Shown in pieces: positions 1 to 8,612 of a DNA stretch of 64,000 bases. Position 1 is the stretch's first letter; each line of letters begins with the position of its first letter. Source of the stretch: Angomonas deanei (Eukaryota > Euglenozoa > Kinetoplastea > Trypanosomatida > Trypanosomatidae); contig LR877152.1 in NCBI GenBank assembly GCA_903995115.1, forward strand, positions 62,001 to 126,000. The letters are read 5' to 3'. The notes below the pieces were generated by a model that was not told where the DNA came from, ran no database searches, and was given only the letters and a program-made list of their open reading frames with translations. The translations under genes and the position numbers were made by a program.

Positions 1-183
1 ATAGAAGAGCAGCAAAAGCAGGTTTCGATTAAACTTCCTGCCGAGATCCCACTGGAGGCGCGACAGTTCTTACAACCGCGTGTTTACATGCGCAACCCTG
101 ACATGCATCTCCGTGTTTCCTATCCGGTGAATCGTATTGCCCCATGGATGCCTAAGATAGCGGATGCAACGGCAAATGCGTAA
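1..183 (+). CDS. C-terminal end of an unknown protein (5' partial)
   Basis: The first 60 codons of the window are open in frame 1 and end at a TAA. The coding start lies outside the window. The visible tail contains RVYMRNPDMHLRVSYPVNR and an Ala/Asn-rich end (IADATANA). There is no membrane segment and no motif I recognise. It is followed by the usual pyrimidine-rich intergenic stretch, so it is the last exon-less part of an upstream gene in the same polycistron. Function cannot be assigned from 60 residues. Confidence 0.7.
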   Translation: MEEQQKQVSIKLPAEIPLEARQFLQPRVYMRNPDMHLRVSYPVNRIAPWMPKIADATANA

Positions 184-238
184 TTGTTTTTAGCCACCTC
201 TGTATATGATTGTTTAGAATCTGTTTTTTTTTTTTTTT

Positions 239-256
239 GTGTGTGTGTGTGTGTGT
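239..256. repeat. (GT)n microsatellite
   Basis: An uninterrupted run of about nine GT units follows a 16-base T-run. It lies in the intergenic region, so length changes would not affect coding. It is the only clear dinucleotide repeat I saw in the window. Confidence 0.85.
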
Positions 257-345
257 TTGCTTTAAGAAGACGCGACTTAAAGGTGCATTAGTAGTAGGTT
301 TATGTAGTAGCAGTAGTTAGGAAATGATCTCTCAATTGGGATGTC

Positions 346-363
346 TTTTTTTTTTTTTTTTAG
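346..363 (+). promoter_or_regulatory. Polypyrimidine tract and AG, candidate trans-splice acceptor
   Basis: A 16-base T-run ends directly in AG, 189 bases before the ATG of the next gene. A second tract with AG at 446-447 is closer and could be the site used. Confidence 0.45.
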
Positions 364-551
364 TTGTTAAAATATGTAGAACTATTTTTTGTTTTTGATT
401 GTCCTGTCGCTGTGTGTTGCTTTTTTTCTCTCTTCGTTTGACTTAAGAACGCTTTCAGTGGACTCCCCCTCATCTCTCTCTGCCTTTGTTTATTGCCTCC
501 GAACAGTTCTTTGGTACGCTTTATTACTATTATTGTTTTGTTTCCTGTATA

Positions 552-2790
552 ATGTCCAAGTACTCCACGGTGTTTCAGGTTATAAGTACCGCCGTCTTCT
601 TTTTTCTTTCGTTATACCTCTACCAATGCTCCAGTTTTTCGGAACTGATGGCACCGATAGAGGGGTATAGTCTCACGGACGTTAAAAAGTCAAATCTCAC
701 TCCGGAGTCGTACACGGCATTGTTTTGGATGCAACGCTCTTCCACGGTGTCTTACATCAACTTGTACAACACCGACGAGGAGACGTCGGGATTCGAGACA
801 CTGGACTCCACCTTTGCGGAGGAAGGGAATGTCGTTGTTCCCTTCCGTGCAATGTACTTGAGCATTTTTGGTAAAGTGCTGGAGCCACTCAACGAAACCT
901 ACTCCGTCTGGATGGGCTATTATGTTGGTAAAATCAGTGAGCGGGACGAGAGCTATTTGAGACGCAGTTCCGTGGTGGTTATTTCATTCAGTGGAATGTT
1001 CGCCTGTCTTGTGTGCTGGAAACTGGTCCATACGGTTTCCGAGTTAATTGTGAATTGCGTGAAGCAGCGCGAATCTCTCGTGGCGGAAAGGAATCGGCTG
1101 TTGAAAGGCTTTACAGCGGAACAGATCCAGTCTACTATAAACGTCACCAGCATATCCACAGCGTTTGTAGTCTTGTTTCTTGTGGTTGTACCGTTGTTTG
1201 TACTGGAGGTGACCTCGCTTAACCCGGTTTGCTGCTCCAGCGCTCTCGTCGGGTTGTCCGTCATCTTTTTAGTGCGTGGGGAGGCAGACATCGCCAGGTC
1301 GAAGGAAGAGGTCAACGAGTTCAAGACTGACAAACCTATTGTTATTCAAGGAAAGCTGCATTTTTTTCCTCTGAAGAAAGCCCCTTCCCTGACGCCCTTT
1401 TGCCTCTCCGCCGTCATTGGCGTTGTAGCAGTTCTTCTAGATGCGGGCCAGTTCACGAACGTGCTGGCCGTGCTGGCATGGATTGTCACTGCCTGTGTGC
1501 GAAGGGGGAACCGACGTGTACTGGTAAAAATGGTGAGCGGCAAAGACGGGCCGAAGAATGTCGGCTTCTCGTTTTACAGCGATACAATGATGATGCTGAC
1601 TGGTATGTGCTGTATATCCGCCGTCATTTTTGGTGTTCTATTCTGTTGTACGGCGCCGTTTTGGTATGGAAAGCAGTCCTGGCCCGTGTTTGCCGCACTT
1701 TTTTTTCAAGAAGGCACCCCAAGGAAATGACATTTCTTTGAGTGGTGCTGGAGAGTCCTCTGAACGCTGTTTTCTGGATGCGCCCTCTAATTTGTGTGTG
1801 CGACCCATCCCCAACCTTTGGTACCTTCTTGAATACATGAACGTACATCTCACCAGTGTGGTCACCCTCATATCGGCCAATCTGGGTTTGAGCGGTTCGA
1901 CTCGTGCCGTCTTTGACGTTATTGTTATTTTGTTTCGAACTCCGGTGTTTGTTATTCTCGCCATGCTGATTTTTGTGTACCGTCTCACCCCAGTACCGTT
2001 GAATTTTTCTACACCGGAGGAGTACCGTAGCTCGTGTGAGAGGCAGGAAAAGGAGGAGAAGGCGTACGAAACTGCCAGAAGGCAGCAGAAATCACAGGCG
2101 GCTGCCCCTCCTCAAGGCGAAAAGAGAAGTGTAAACGTTGTCACGGCGATAAGTGTGGATGAGTATATATTGAAGCAAATTAATCTATTGGGTTGGCTGA
2201 TGGTGGCCTTGAGCGTTTCGGAAGTCTTGTTTACACCCCGTCAGACGCCAATGGCCGTCGCCTCTGTATTTCCGGGAATGCTGCTGGTGCTCTCTACGGT
2301 GGCGGCCACCATCGTTTCGCGTGTTCTGTTCCCCGCTGTTTTTGAGTCCTCTGTGGAAGACTCCATGTGGTGCGTGGATTCCCCGGCGGCCATCGCCACG
2401 GTGCACGATTTACCATGCTTGTTCTTCCTCTTGACGACAGTTGTGTTGTCGTCTGAGGCGGTCCTTTTTTTGCACATGTCGGAAAGGGTTCGTTCCACGC
2501 TGTCTATCCTCATCCCGCTGCTGGGGTGCTCCACCATTCGTCGAAATGGCATTGAGAGTGTGGGCGCGACGGTTTTCGTTTTGCTTGCGTACTATTTGTA
2601 CTCCAATTATAGTCACAATAGCGACAATACGACCCTTTCAATGGAGAGAACGACCCGATTTTGCCTCTTTTCCCTTTGCTACTTGGTCATTGTATACATT
2701 CGCGCCTTCTTCCGTGTGGTGGACCTTGTGATCGGCAAGGAAGAGGAACGGCATGTCCCGGTTGAACAGCAGCTTGGGGCGTACAAGTGA
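552..2790 (+). CDS. Multi-pass membrane protein of unknown family, split by an apparent frameshift
   Basis: The first ATG after the splice signals is at 552. The frame is open to a stop at 1728-1730, and a second frame, open through the same area, continues to 2790. Together they would give about 745 residues. The N-terminal part has a membrane segment near residues 9-26, a roughly 110-residue non-membrane domain with an N-glycosylation-type site (NET), then several hydrophobic segments. The second part continues with more hydrophobic segments around a basic, charged linker (EKEEKAYETARRQQ). I count about a dozen likely membrane passes. No splice-acceptor-like gap or untranslated region separates the two halves, so they are best read as one gene. 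The change of frame fits one extra T in the T8 run at 1699-1706. Family not recognised. Confidence 0.7.
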
Positions 2791-3321
2791 GGAAAAGAGA
2801 GGGCGGGAGAGGGTATAAAGTCAAACACACAGCCCTAGCCATACTAATACACTAAAGCGGTAAGAGAAATAAACTCCACCACCAAAGAAATGAGGACACA
2901 TGTTTAAATCGTTGTTCTACTGTACTAGCTACATCTGCCGCTCCACCCACCTGTGCACATTTTCATTTTTTTCGCGGGCTTTTCGTTTCACCGTGTGTAA
3001 ACGCGTCGGTGAGCAATAAGGTATCATTGTCCTTTCCATTGCTGTCAAGTTCGGCAAAGGTAGAAGAGACATGCGAATTGGGCTCCTGCATGTGTCTGGG
3101 CGACAGTCATAACCAACCCAACGTTATTTTACTCCATTCAAAACTAACGACTCTAAAAACCACTGGCATCTCTATTACTGCCAGGCTCCGCTATTGCATC
3201 GTGCTTTTTTCTTTCTTTTTTTACCCTCTCGTTCTCCCTATACCTCTCGTTACCTTACTTTTTTTTTTTTTTTTGTATTGCTTCCTAAAAGTAGTGAATT
3301 TAGCATCTAAGGCCTATTTCA
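2791..3321 (+). other. Long intergenic region, no gene seen
   Basis: These 531 bases show only short accidental frames without credible ATG starts. The downstream third is pyrimidine-rich (3204-3258), ends in a 16-base T-run (3259-3274) and has the AG at 3290-3291 that precedes the next ATG. The upstream part presumably holds the 3' UTR and polyadenylation zone of the membrane-protein gene. Confidence 0.6.
3259..3291 (+). promoter_or_regulatory. Poly-T tract and AG, candidate trans-splice acceptor
   Basis: T-run 3259-3274 is followed 15 bases later by AAAAG (AG at 3290-3291), 30 bases before the ATG at 3322. No other ATG intervenes. Confidence 0.6.
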
Positions 3322-5043
3322 ATGTCCGATTCAATCGAATTGAAAGTACTTACCTTCAACCTCTGGGGTATTTTTAACTCTAGAGTCAAGGAGCAGCGTA
3401 TGAAGCATTTCGCGTCCAAAATCAAACATTACGACATCATTCTATTACAGGAGCAATTCACGGAGGAGGATTTTGATTTGATAATGCGCCACACCCCTCA
3501 GGATGTGAGGGAGACACGCTATTTTAGACGCTTCCCAAGCTCGTTTTACGGGTCAGGCTGTGCGGTGATCTCAAAGTTTCCTATTAAGTCGGCGTTCTTC
3601 TACGTCTATCCCCTCCAGGGCTACCCCGAGATGTTTCTGCACGGTGACTTCTTTGCCAACAAAGGAGCGGCACTTGTTAAGGTAGAGGTGCCCTTTGCCT
3701 CCAGTGACGGAGTGATGGAAACCCGTGTGATCCACCTCTACACGACCCACTTGGTCGCGATTTACCAAAAAGTGACGGAGTTGCGCAGCTGGAGGGATGA
3801 GCGTTACTTGCCGTTTCGGATAAGTCAGGCGATCTCGTTGGCTGATTTCATATCGAACACCTCAAATCCGTCCGATACGGTCATTATTGGCGGAGATTTC
3901 AACTCCTCCCAGCGTTCACTGGAGGTACAAACCCTCCTCATTTTACTGAAGAGGCGAGGCTACTCCATGCGCTCCGTCTTGCCCACCCCCAGGCCACCTT
4001 CCGAACTGGACTCCACGGAATTTAACCCGTACACCTTTTCAGAAACCAACCATTTCAACTCCATGAAGACCTCTTATTTTAAATTGTTGAAGATGGGCTC
4101 CGATCTGCCGGCCCAAATAGACCACATCTTATTCAATAACAATCAGCTATCTCTGCAGTCCTACGAAGACTGCCCCGACGTCGAGAACAACTATCCATTT
4201 TATGTCAAGGTCGAAGATAATCTTGTACCTAGCGGTGTCGTGGTGTTCACGAAAAATGAGGTCCCGGTTCAGCGTACCAAAACGTTATTTGAGCGGGCGG
4301 CCATACAACTGCGTCAGTTGGCGTCTACCAAGGGTGGTGGGGTGGCGGATGCTCTCCACAAAGCTGCCAACTGGCTCTCTCCCCCATCTCAGAGCGTCTC
4401 CACCAACGACACTGTCCGGCTGCCGCTGTCGGATCACTATGGGGTGGCCGCCAAGCTGTCCCTGCTGAAAGACGCTCCTGCGCAGTCAGGTGAGGTTGCG
4501 GTCGATAGGAGTCTAACGGATGAGGAGAGTGCCGTACTGAATAGTGTGATTCAGTACCTGGAGAGTTATAGCGGAAAGCTGACGCGACAAGTGAAGCTAT
4601 CTCGTTACATTGCGTTACTATCTCTCACTTCCGTCATTCTGCACTGCTGGCTGTTGAAGTCCTCCTATTATTCCCAGATCTCCAGAACCAGTTCGGCCCT
4701 CAGCCAGCTGTATGACATAGCCTCCAAACAGGACGACAGCCCCACGCCAGAGAAGAGCCAAGACGATTCCGATAGCGTCAAAAAGAAGCTTCAACACTTT
4801 GCCATGAAATTTTTCGTTGTGGACTCGAATAAAAAGAAGAAGATTGTCATCCCTCATTCAAGTTTTGTTGGCCTTTCTGAAATGCTGTGCGGTGGATCTG
4901 GCTGGTCTAACCCATACGTCTCCGCGTCCTTTAACGTTCTAGTCTCGTTGACGGGTTTGGCCTCCCTCGGAATTGGTATGTTTCAGCGGGCTGGAAATGC
5001 CAATATTCTACGGGAGCAAGTTAAGCAAACCAAACTGGCCTGA
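3322..5043 (+). CDS. Neutral sphingomyelinase / inositol phosphosphingolipid phospholipase C-like
   Basis: A 573-residue protein of the endonuclease/exonuclease/phosphatase (EEP) fold. Visible motifs run in family order: FNLWG (Asn13), LLQEQF with the Mg-binding Glu44, ANKGA, YTTHL, GGDFNSS (Asp192, Asn194), QIDHI and the catalytic SDHYG (His372). The order and spacing are those of SMPD2-type neutral sphingomyelinases and of the kinetoplastid ISCL/nSMase enzymes, which cleave sphingomyelin or inositol phosphoceramide to ceramide plus a phospho-headgroup. Two C-terminal hydrophobic segments (about 432-450 and 530-557), separated by a charged, Lys-rich loop, would anchor it in a membrane such as the ER. 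All active-site residues are present, so it is probably functional. Whether the substrate is sphingomyelin or IPC cannot be told from sequence. Confidence 0.88.
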   Translation: MSDSIELKVLTFNLWGIFNSRVKEQRMKHFASKIKHYDIILLQEQFTEEDFDLIMRHTPQDVRETRYFRRFPSSFYGSGCAVISKFPIKSAFFYVYPLQGYPEMFLHGDFFANKGAALVKVEVPFASSDGVMETRVIHLYTTHLVAIYQKVTELRSWRDERYLPFRISQAISLADFISNTSNPSDTVIIGGDFNSSQRSLEVQTLLILLKRRGYSMRSVLPTPRPPSELDSTEFNPYTFSETNHFNSMKTSYFKLLKMGSDLPAQIDHILFNNNQLSLQSYEDCPDVENNYPFYVKVEDNLVPSGVVVFTKNEVPVQRTKTLFERAAIQLRQLASTKGGGVADALHKAANWLSPPSQSVSTNDTVRLPLSDHYGVAAKLSLLKDAPAQSGEVAVDRSLTDEESAVLNSVIQYLESYSGKLTRQVKLSRYIALLSLTSVILHCWLLKSSYYSQISRTSSALSQLYDIASKQDDSPTPEKSQDDSDSVKKKLQHFAMKFFVVDSNKKKKIVIPHSSFVGLSEMLCGGSGWSNPYVSASFNVLVSLTGLASLGIGMFQRAGNANILREQVKQTKLA

Positions 5044-5267
5044 TGTTCCAATAGCGCTAAAAGCGACACAAGAGGAATTATTTGTGTTCGGAGGCACGTG
5101 CTGACAGTCCTCTTTTTTTAATTTTTCTACCCTTTGTTGGTTTGCGTCTAGCGGTTAGGTAATTGTAAATGATAGAAGATTGTAGTTTCTTTTTCTTCTT
5201 CTTCTTCGTTTGTTGCGTTGTGTGGTATAAAGAATTCATTTCTTATATTTCGGTGTGTGCAAATCCG

Positions 5268-5302
5268 TTTTTTTTTTTCTTTCTCTCCATATGCTTCAAT
5301 AG
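5268..5302 (+). promoter_or_regulatory. Pyrimidine tract and AG, candidate trans-splice acceptor
   Basis: A T/C-rich stretch (5268-5289) is followed by AG at 5301-5302. An ATG at 5291 lies before the AG and would be removed, which makes 5325 the first ATG of the mature mRNA. Confidence 0.55.
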
Positions 5303-5324
5303 CGAGTGCAACAACACTAATCCT

Positions 5325-6035
5325 ATGCGGAAAAGACAACTTCACACGACATTTTCACTCAACGCGACACCGTGGCAAACAAGTGTCCCTAACAGAACAC
5401 ATTTTTTACACAACAAGAGAGCAGTAAAGACACACTCGACCGACAGGGAGGCCGCCGACGATTTCTCTGACGAAACGGCTGCGGCCGTTGTAAACTGTTC
5501 GTCGGAGCTGAGAAAAAGAGTGTATCCGTCCAGCGGGAGACCTTACGGCGGGGCGGGGGGTGTTGTTTCCATTTCAGAGTTCTGCTACACGGAGGAACCG
5601 TCGTACGGTGCGTCTTACCGCGACAGACCACCTCGGTCCGAGAGTGATAACGAGGATGAATTCCCTCTTGTGTTTTCCGACGGCGAGGAAACACCCAAGT
5701 GCGCTCCTCGACAACCTCCGTTGTGGTCGTTTATAGGGGGGCGATCGGCGACTAACACTGCTTCTTTGAAGAGACCGCGCAATTCAACTGATTACGCGGA
5801 TCATTTGCTTCAATCACGTGTCCGGGAGAGTTCGAAACGAAACCTTCCAGCAGATTCGTCCCTTCGGCTGGCGCCGGCGCACAACTTCACTCAAAACCGA
5901 CTGTGCCGCGACCTATTTTCGGAGAAGAGGAGTATCATGGAAGGCGAGGGCACGGTGGTGAATGAGACTGCTACTGCTTGCCACGTAAAAATGAAATATT
6001 ATAATTATCATGCGTCTCAAAAGTGTGGGCGGTAG
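5325..6035 (+). CDS. Hypothetical basic, low-complexity protein
   Basis: A 236-residue reading frame starting at the first ATG after the AG at 5301-5302. The frame is open further upstream, but only through the poly-pyrimidine tract (runs of Phe), so the longer version is rejected. The protein is rich in Ser, Arg, Asp and Glu, with an acidic stretch (ESDNEDEFPLVFSDGEE) in the middle and basic flanks. There is no membrane segment or recognisable domain, and it is probably largely disordered. It sits between the sphingomyelinase-like gene and UBA2 in the same orientation. Function unknown. Confidence 0.6.
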   Translation: MRKRQLHTTFSLNATPWQTSVPNRTHFLHNKRAVKTHSTDREAADDFSDETAAAVVNCSSELRKRVYPSSGRPYGGAGGVVSISEFCYTEEPSYGASYRDRPPRSESDNEDEFPLVFSDGEETPKCAPRQPPLWSFIGGRSATNTASLKRPRNSTDYADHLLQSRVRESSKRNLPADSSLRLAPAHNFTQNRLCRDLFSEKRSIMEGEGTVVNETATACHVKMKYYNYHASQKCGR

Positions 6036-6160
6036 CGGTTCCACTTATTCTTTTTTTTTTTTTTTTTACTCTGCTCTTTTCGTCTTTTTTCCTGCTACAT
6101 CTCGTACTTTTGATCAGACTCCGATATTTCAATTTATTCTGGTGTCTCGGGATCGCATTC

Positions 6161-6216
6161 TTTTTTTTTTTTTGTGGATGCAGCACTATTATCTTCTCCC
6201 TTTTTCTGCTCTCTAG
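6161..6216 (+). promoter_or_regulatory. Poly-T tract and AG deciding the UBA2 start
   Basis: T-run 6161-6173, then more pyrimidines and CTCTAG (AG at 6215-6216), 8 bases before the ATG at 6224. The coding frame is open upstream to 6023, but through Phe-encoding T-runs. The splice signal makes 6224 the start. Confidence 0.65.
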
Positions 6217-6223
6217 TTCACAC

Positions 6224-8389
6224 ATGTTAACAGTTGGCCATTTCTTGGTCCCTACTGCTGGCACGGTGTCAAAACGTGTTCGTCCGGACACTTCTGATGG
6301 CACAATCGCGTTTGCCAATTCCGTGGACACGGCAGATGTCCGGGAAGCGTTTTACCGTTTTGCGGTAAGGTCCAAGGGAGGCACGGAGGACACGAATCTC
6401 CTAAACTCCATTGAGGTAAGCCTGAACAGGGAGAAGGAACAACAAATTGTTTCGGTGAGTTTTGTGAAAGGCGCGTTGTCGAGGGGAAAAACACCGACAG
6501 TTGCCCTTGACGGCAGCGCCTTGAGATACGTGGAGGTTCCTTTCCCCGCGCAAGTATACGTCGAGAGTTTAGGACTGCTTGTGACCGTGTTTCTGGAGCG
6601 TACACCGCTCGACAAGACAACCGATCAGAAGCCTGACTCTAACTGCCGCATTCTTTTGGTTGGCACGGGGGGCATTGGATGCGAAGTTTTAAAGCTGCTC
6701 GTGCTAGAGGGGTACCGCGATATCCACATTTTAGACTTGGATACCATAGATGCCACTAACTTGAATAGACAGTTTCTCTTTACCGTCGAGAGTGTGGGGA
6801 GGCCCAAATCCCTTGTATCACGGGAAGTAGTGTTAAGCTGGTTTTCCGCGGATCATACCCCACCGTCGATTACCGCCTACCACGACAATATAAAGGCGGC
6901 TCATTTCGACGAGGCCTTCTTTTCGTCGTTCGTGGTGGTCATCAACGCACTGGACAACGTTTCAGCGCGGCAACACGTGAACTACATGTGCATGCGCAGT
7001 GGTATACCGCTTATTGAAAGTGGCACAATGGGATACAATGGGCAAACGTACCCCATCATTAAAGGGGAAACAGAGTGCTACCACTGCCAACCCAAACCAC
7101 CAGACAAGCAGACGTTCGCCGTGTGCACGATTCACGCTCGCCCTACCACGATGGTGCACTGCGTGCATTACGCCAAGGAATTGTACGAGGCGCTCTTTGG
7201 TGAGTCTAGTCTGCAGGATGGTAGTAGTAGCGAGTTTGCACAGATTAAAGGCTACCTGTCGTCCAGCACACCCAACGGAGCCAAGGATGACCAATCATTA
7301 GCGGAGCGATGCCAGCAGGTGCTTGTCTCACTGTTTGTGAAGAAAATTATGGAGTTGCTGGAGATGAAGTCTGCCTGGCCTTCGTCGCCCCCAGTTCCTC
7401 TAGAGGAGGCTCGAATTCGGTCACTGAAGGCGGTCGGCAACGAAGAGACGGAAAGATGGCTCGCGGACCACGAAACGACTTCGTTTACAACAGACGAAAA
7501 CATCCAACTTTGCTTGTGCGCCATGATGACGCTAATGAAGCGTGACCCTGCGCCGTTCAGGAAGGAGGATACGCAGAGTGTTCTGTTTGTTTCGTGCATT
7601 GCCAATTTAAGAGCAGAGGTCTTTCACTTGACCAACCAACCGTTCGAAGAGATTCGCTCGATCGCTGGGTCGATTGTGCCGGCGATTGCAACCACAAATG
7701 CTATGGTTGCGGCGGGTGTTGTCCACGAACTAGAAAGTGTACTGCGCAGAAATATAGATCTCGCTAGTCCCCGAGACTGGAAGACGATTTATGTTCGCAA
7801 AACGCCTCAAGTGAGAAAACGGAAAGGAGGTAACGCTGCGACCCCTTTTCATTCCTCGGCGGGTTTGAATTTGCGACGGATCAATGAATTGTATTTGATC
7901 CATACCGCGCCTACCGCTACCCCGAACGCGAGCTGCCGTGTGTGTCAGAGTGTGGTTCCCACGGTCACCGTTTGTTTAGGGACGCCGTATCACACCATTA
8001 CTCTGGGCGATTTTGCGAGATCGTTTGTGGAGGAAAAGTTAAATCTTGAGTCTCCCTCCATGTCGCGAAAGAATGCTATTGTGTTTGAGACGGAGGATTA
8101 CGAAGAGTTGGAGGGCGAATTACTGAGCAAAATCATGGAAGGTGATACCACTGAAAAGGAATTCCTCGTGAGCGGGGTGAATCGGGAAGCGGAGTGGATC
8201 GTGAAAGTTGAATTCAGCGATCGAGACGGGTTTGAAATCAAGGGTTTGGAAGAGGCGGAAAAGACGGAAGCTCGTGCGTCCGGTTTGCAACAGAACCTGA
8301 CGCCCCGAACAACGGAACCTCCGACCACGGAAGTAGTCGTTATAGAAGACGGTGAGGCGAAAGAGGATGACGTGATAGAAATTGACTGA
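6224..8389 (+). CDS. UBA2: SUMO-activating enzyme E1 catalytic subunit (UBA2/SAE2)
   Basis: A 721-residue protein. With its SAE1 partner it would adenylate SUMO and carry it as a thioester to Ubc9. After about 140 unusual N-terminal residues comes the Rossmann motif LLVGTGGIGCEVLK (from about residue 145), then DLDTIDATNLNRQFLF, which binds ATP-Mg. The catalytic cysteine lies in CTIHARPT (Cys301), matching CTIRNTPS of human UBA2. Two CxxC pairs (CYHCQPKP and CRVCQ) would bind the structural zinc. ANLRAEVFHL and IVPAIATTNAMVAAGVV match the family core, followed by a ubiquitin-fold domain. The tail contains VVVIED next to acidic residues, resembling a SUMO-interacting motif. SUMO itself is encoded at 57640-57942. 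The long N-terminal extension is unusual, since the Rossmann fold normally begins near residue 15-20. Confidence 0.95.
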   Translation: MLTVGHFLVPTAGTVSKRVRPDTSDGTIAFANSVDTADVREAFYRFAVRSKGGTEDTNLLNSIEVSLNREKEQQIVSVSFVKGALSRGKTPTVALDGSALRYVEVPFPAQVYVESLGLLVTVFLERTPLDKTTDQKPDSNCRILLVGTGGIGCEVLKLLVLEGYRDIHILDLDTIDATNLNRQFLFTVESVGRPKSLVSREVVLSWFSADHTPPSITAYHDNIKAAHFDEAFFSSFVVVINALDNVSARQHVNYMCMRSGIPLIESGTMGYNGQTYPIIKGETECYHCQPKPPDKQTFAVCTIHARPTTMVHCVHYAKELYEALFGESSLQDGSSSEFAQIKGYLSSSTPNGAKDDQSLAERCQQVLVSLFVKKIMELLEMKSAWPSSPPVPLEEARIRSLKAVGNEETERWLADHETTSFTTDENIQLCLCAMMTLMKRDPAPFRKEDTQSVLFVSCIANLRAEVFHLTNQPFEEIRSIAGSIVPAIATTNAMVAAGVVHELESVLRRNIDLASPRDWKTIYVRKTPQVRKRKGGNAATPFHSSAGLNLRRINELYLIHTAPTATPNASCRVCQSVVPTVTVCLGTPYHTITLGDFARSFVEEKLNLESPSMSRKNAIVFETEDYEELEGELLSKIMEGDTTEKEFLVSGVNREAEWIVKVEFSDRDGFEIKGLEEAEKTEARASGLQQNLTPRTTEPPTTEVVVIEDGEAKEDDVIEID

Positions 8390-8416
8390 CAACATGACAT
8401 CAACCCACTTACACAC

Positions 8417-8434
8417 TTTTTTTTTTTTTTGTAG
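8417..8434 (+). promoter_or_regulatory. Poly-T tract and AG, candidate trans-splice acceptor
   Basis: T-run 8417-8430 followed by GTAG (AG 8433-8434), about 180 bases before the next ATG. Further pyrimidine-rich sequence (8506-8530) lies closer and could also serve. Confidence 0.45.
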
Positions 8435-8612
8435 TCGCTGTCGGACGTGAGCACCGTTTCCGTACCTTTGTAGGGTGAAGTGTCCGCGTGTAAAAATATT
8501 GATGTCCCCCCCTTTTCCTCTCTCTCCGGTTTCTACTGCCGCGTGCATATTTCCAAGGATATTCACGATAAAAGTATTATATAGTGGTTCACGCAATTAA
8601 CGGAGATCTATC

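Larger units (their letters stand above)
184..551 (+). other. Intergenic region with poly-T, (GT)n microsatellite and trans-splice signals
   Basis: No gene is visible in these 368 bases. They hold a T-run (223-238) running directly into a GT dinucleotide repeat (about 239-256), a second T-run (346-361) followed at once by AG, and a third pyrimidine tract (421-440) followed by AG at 446-447 and again near 458. The last AGs leave 552 as the first ATG of the mRNA. If the AG at 363 is used instead, the leader contains an ATG directly followed by TAG near 374. Confidence 0.6.

Noticed and set aside
3009-3377. Possible 122-codon gene upstream of the sphingomyelinase
   Set aside because: It starts with GTG, is hydrophobic low-complexity sequence made by the T-rich splice tract, and overlaps the real start.
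6023-6223. Longer N-terminus for UBA2
   Set aside because: The in-frame extension translates the poly-T splice tract into runs of Phe and lies before the AG at 6215-6216.
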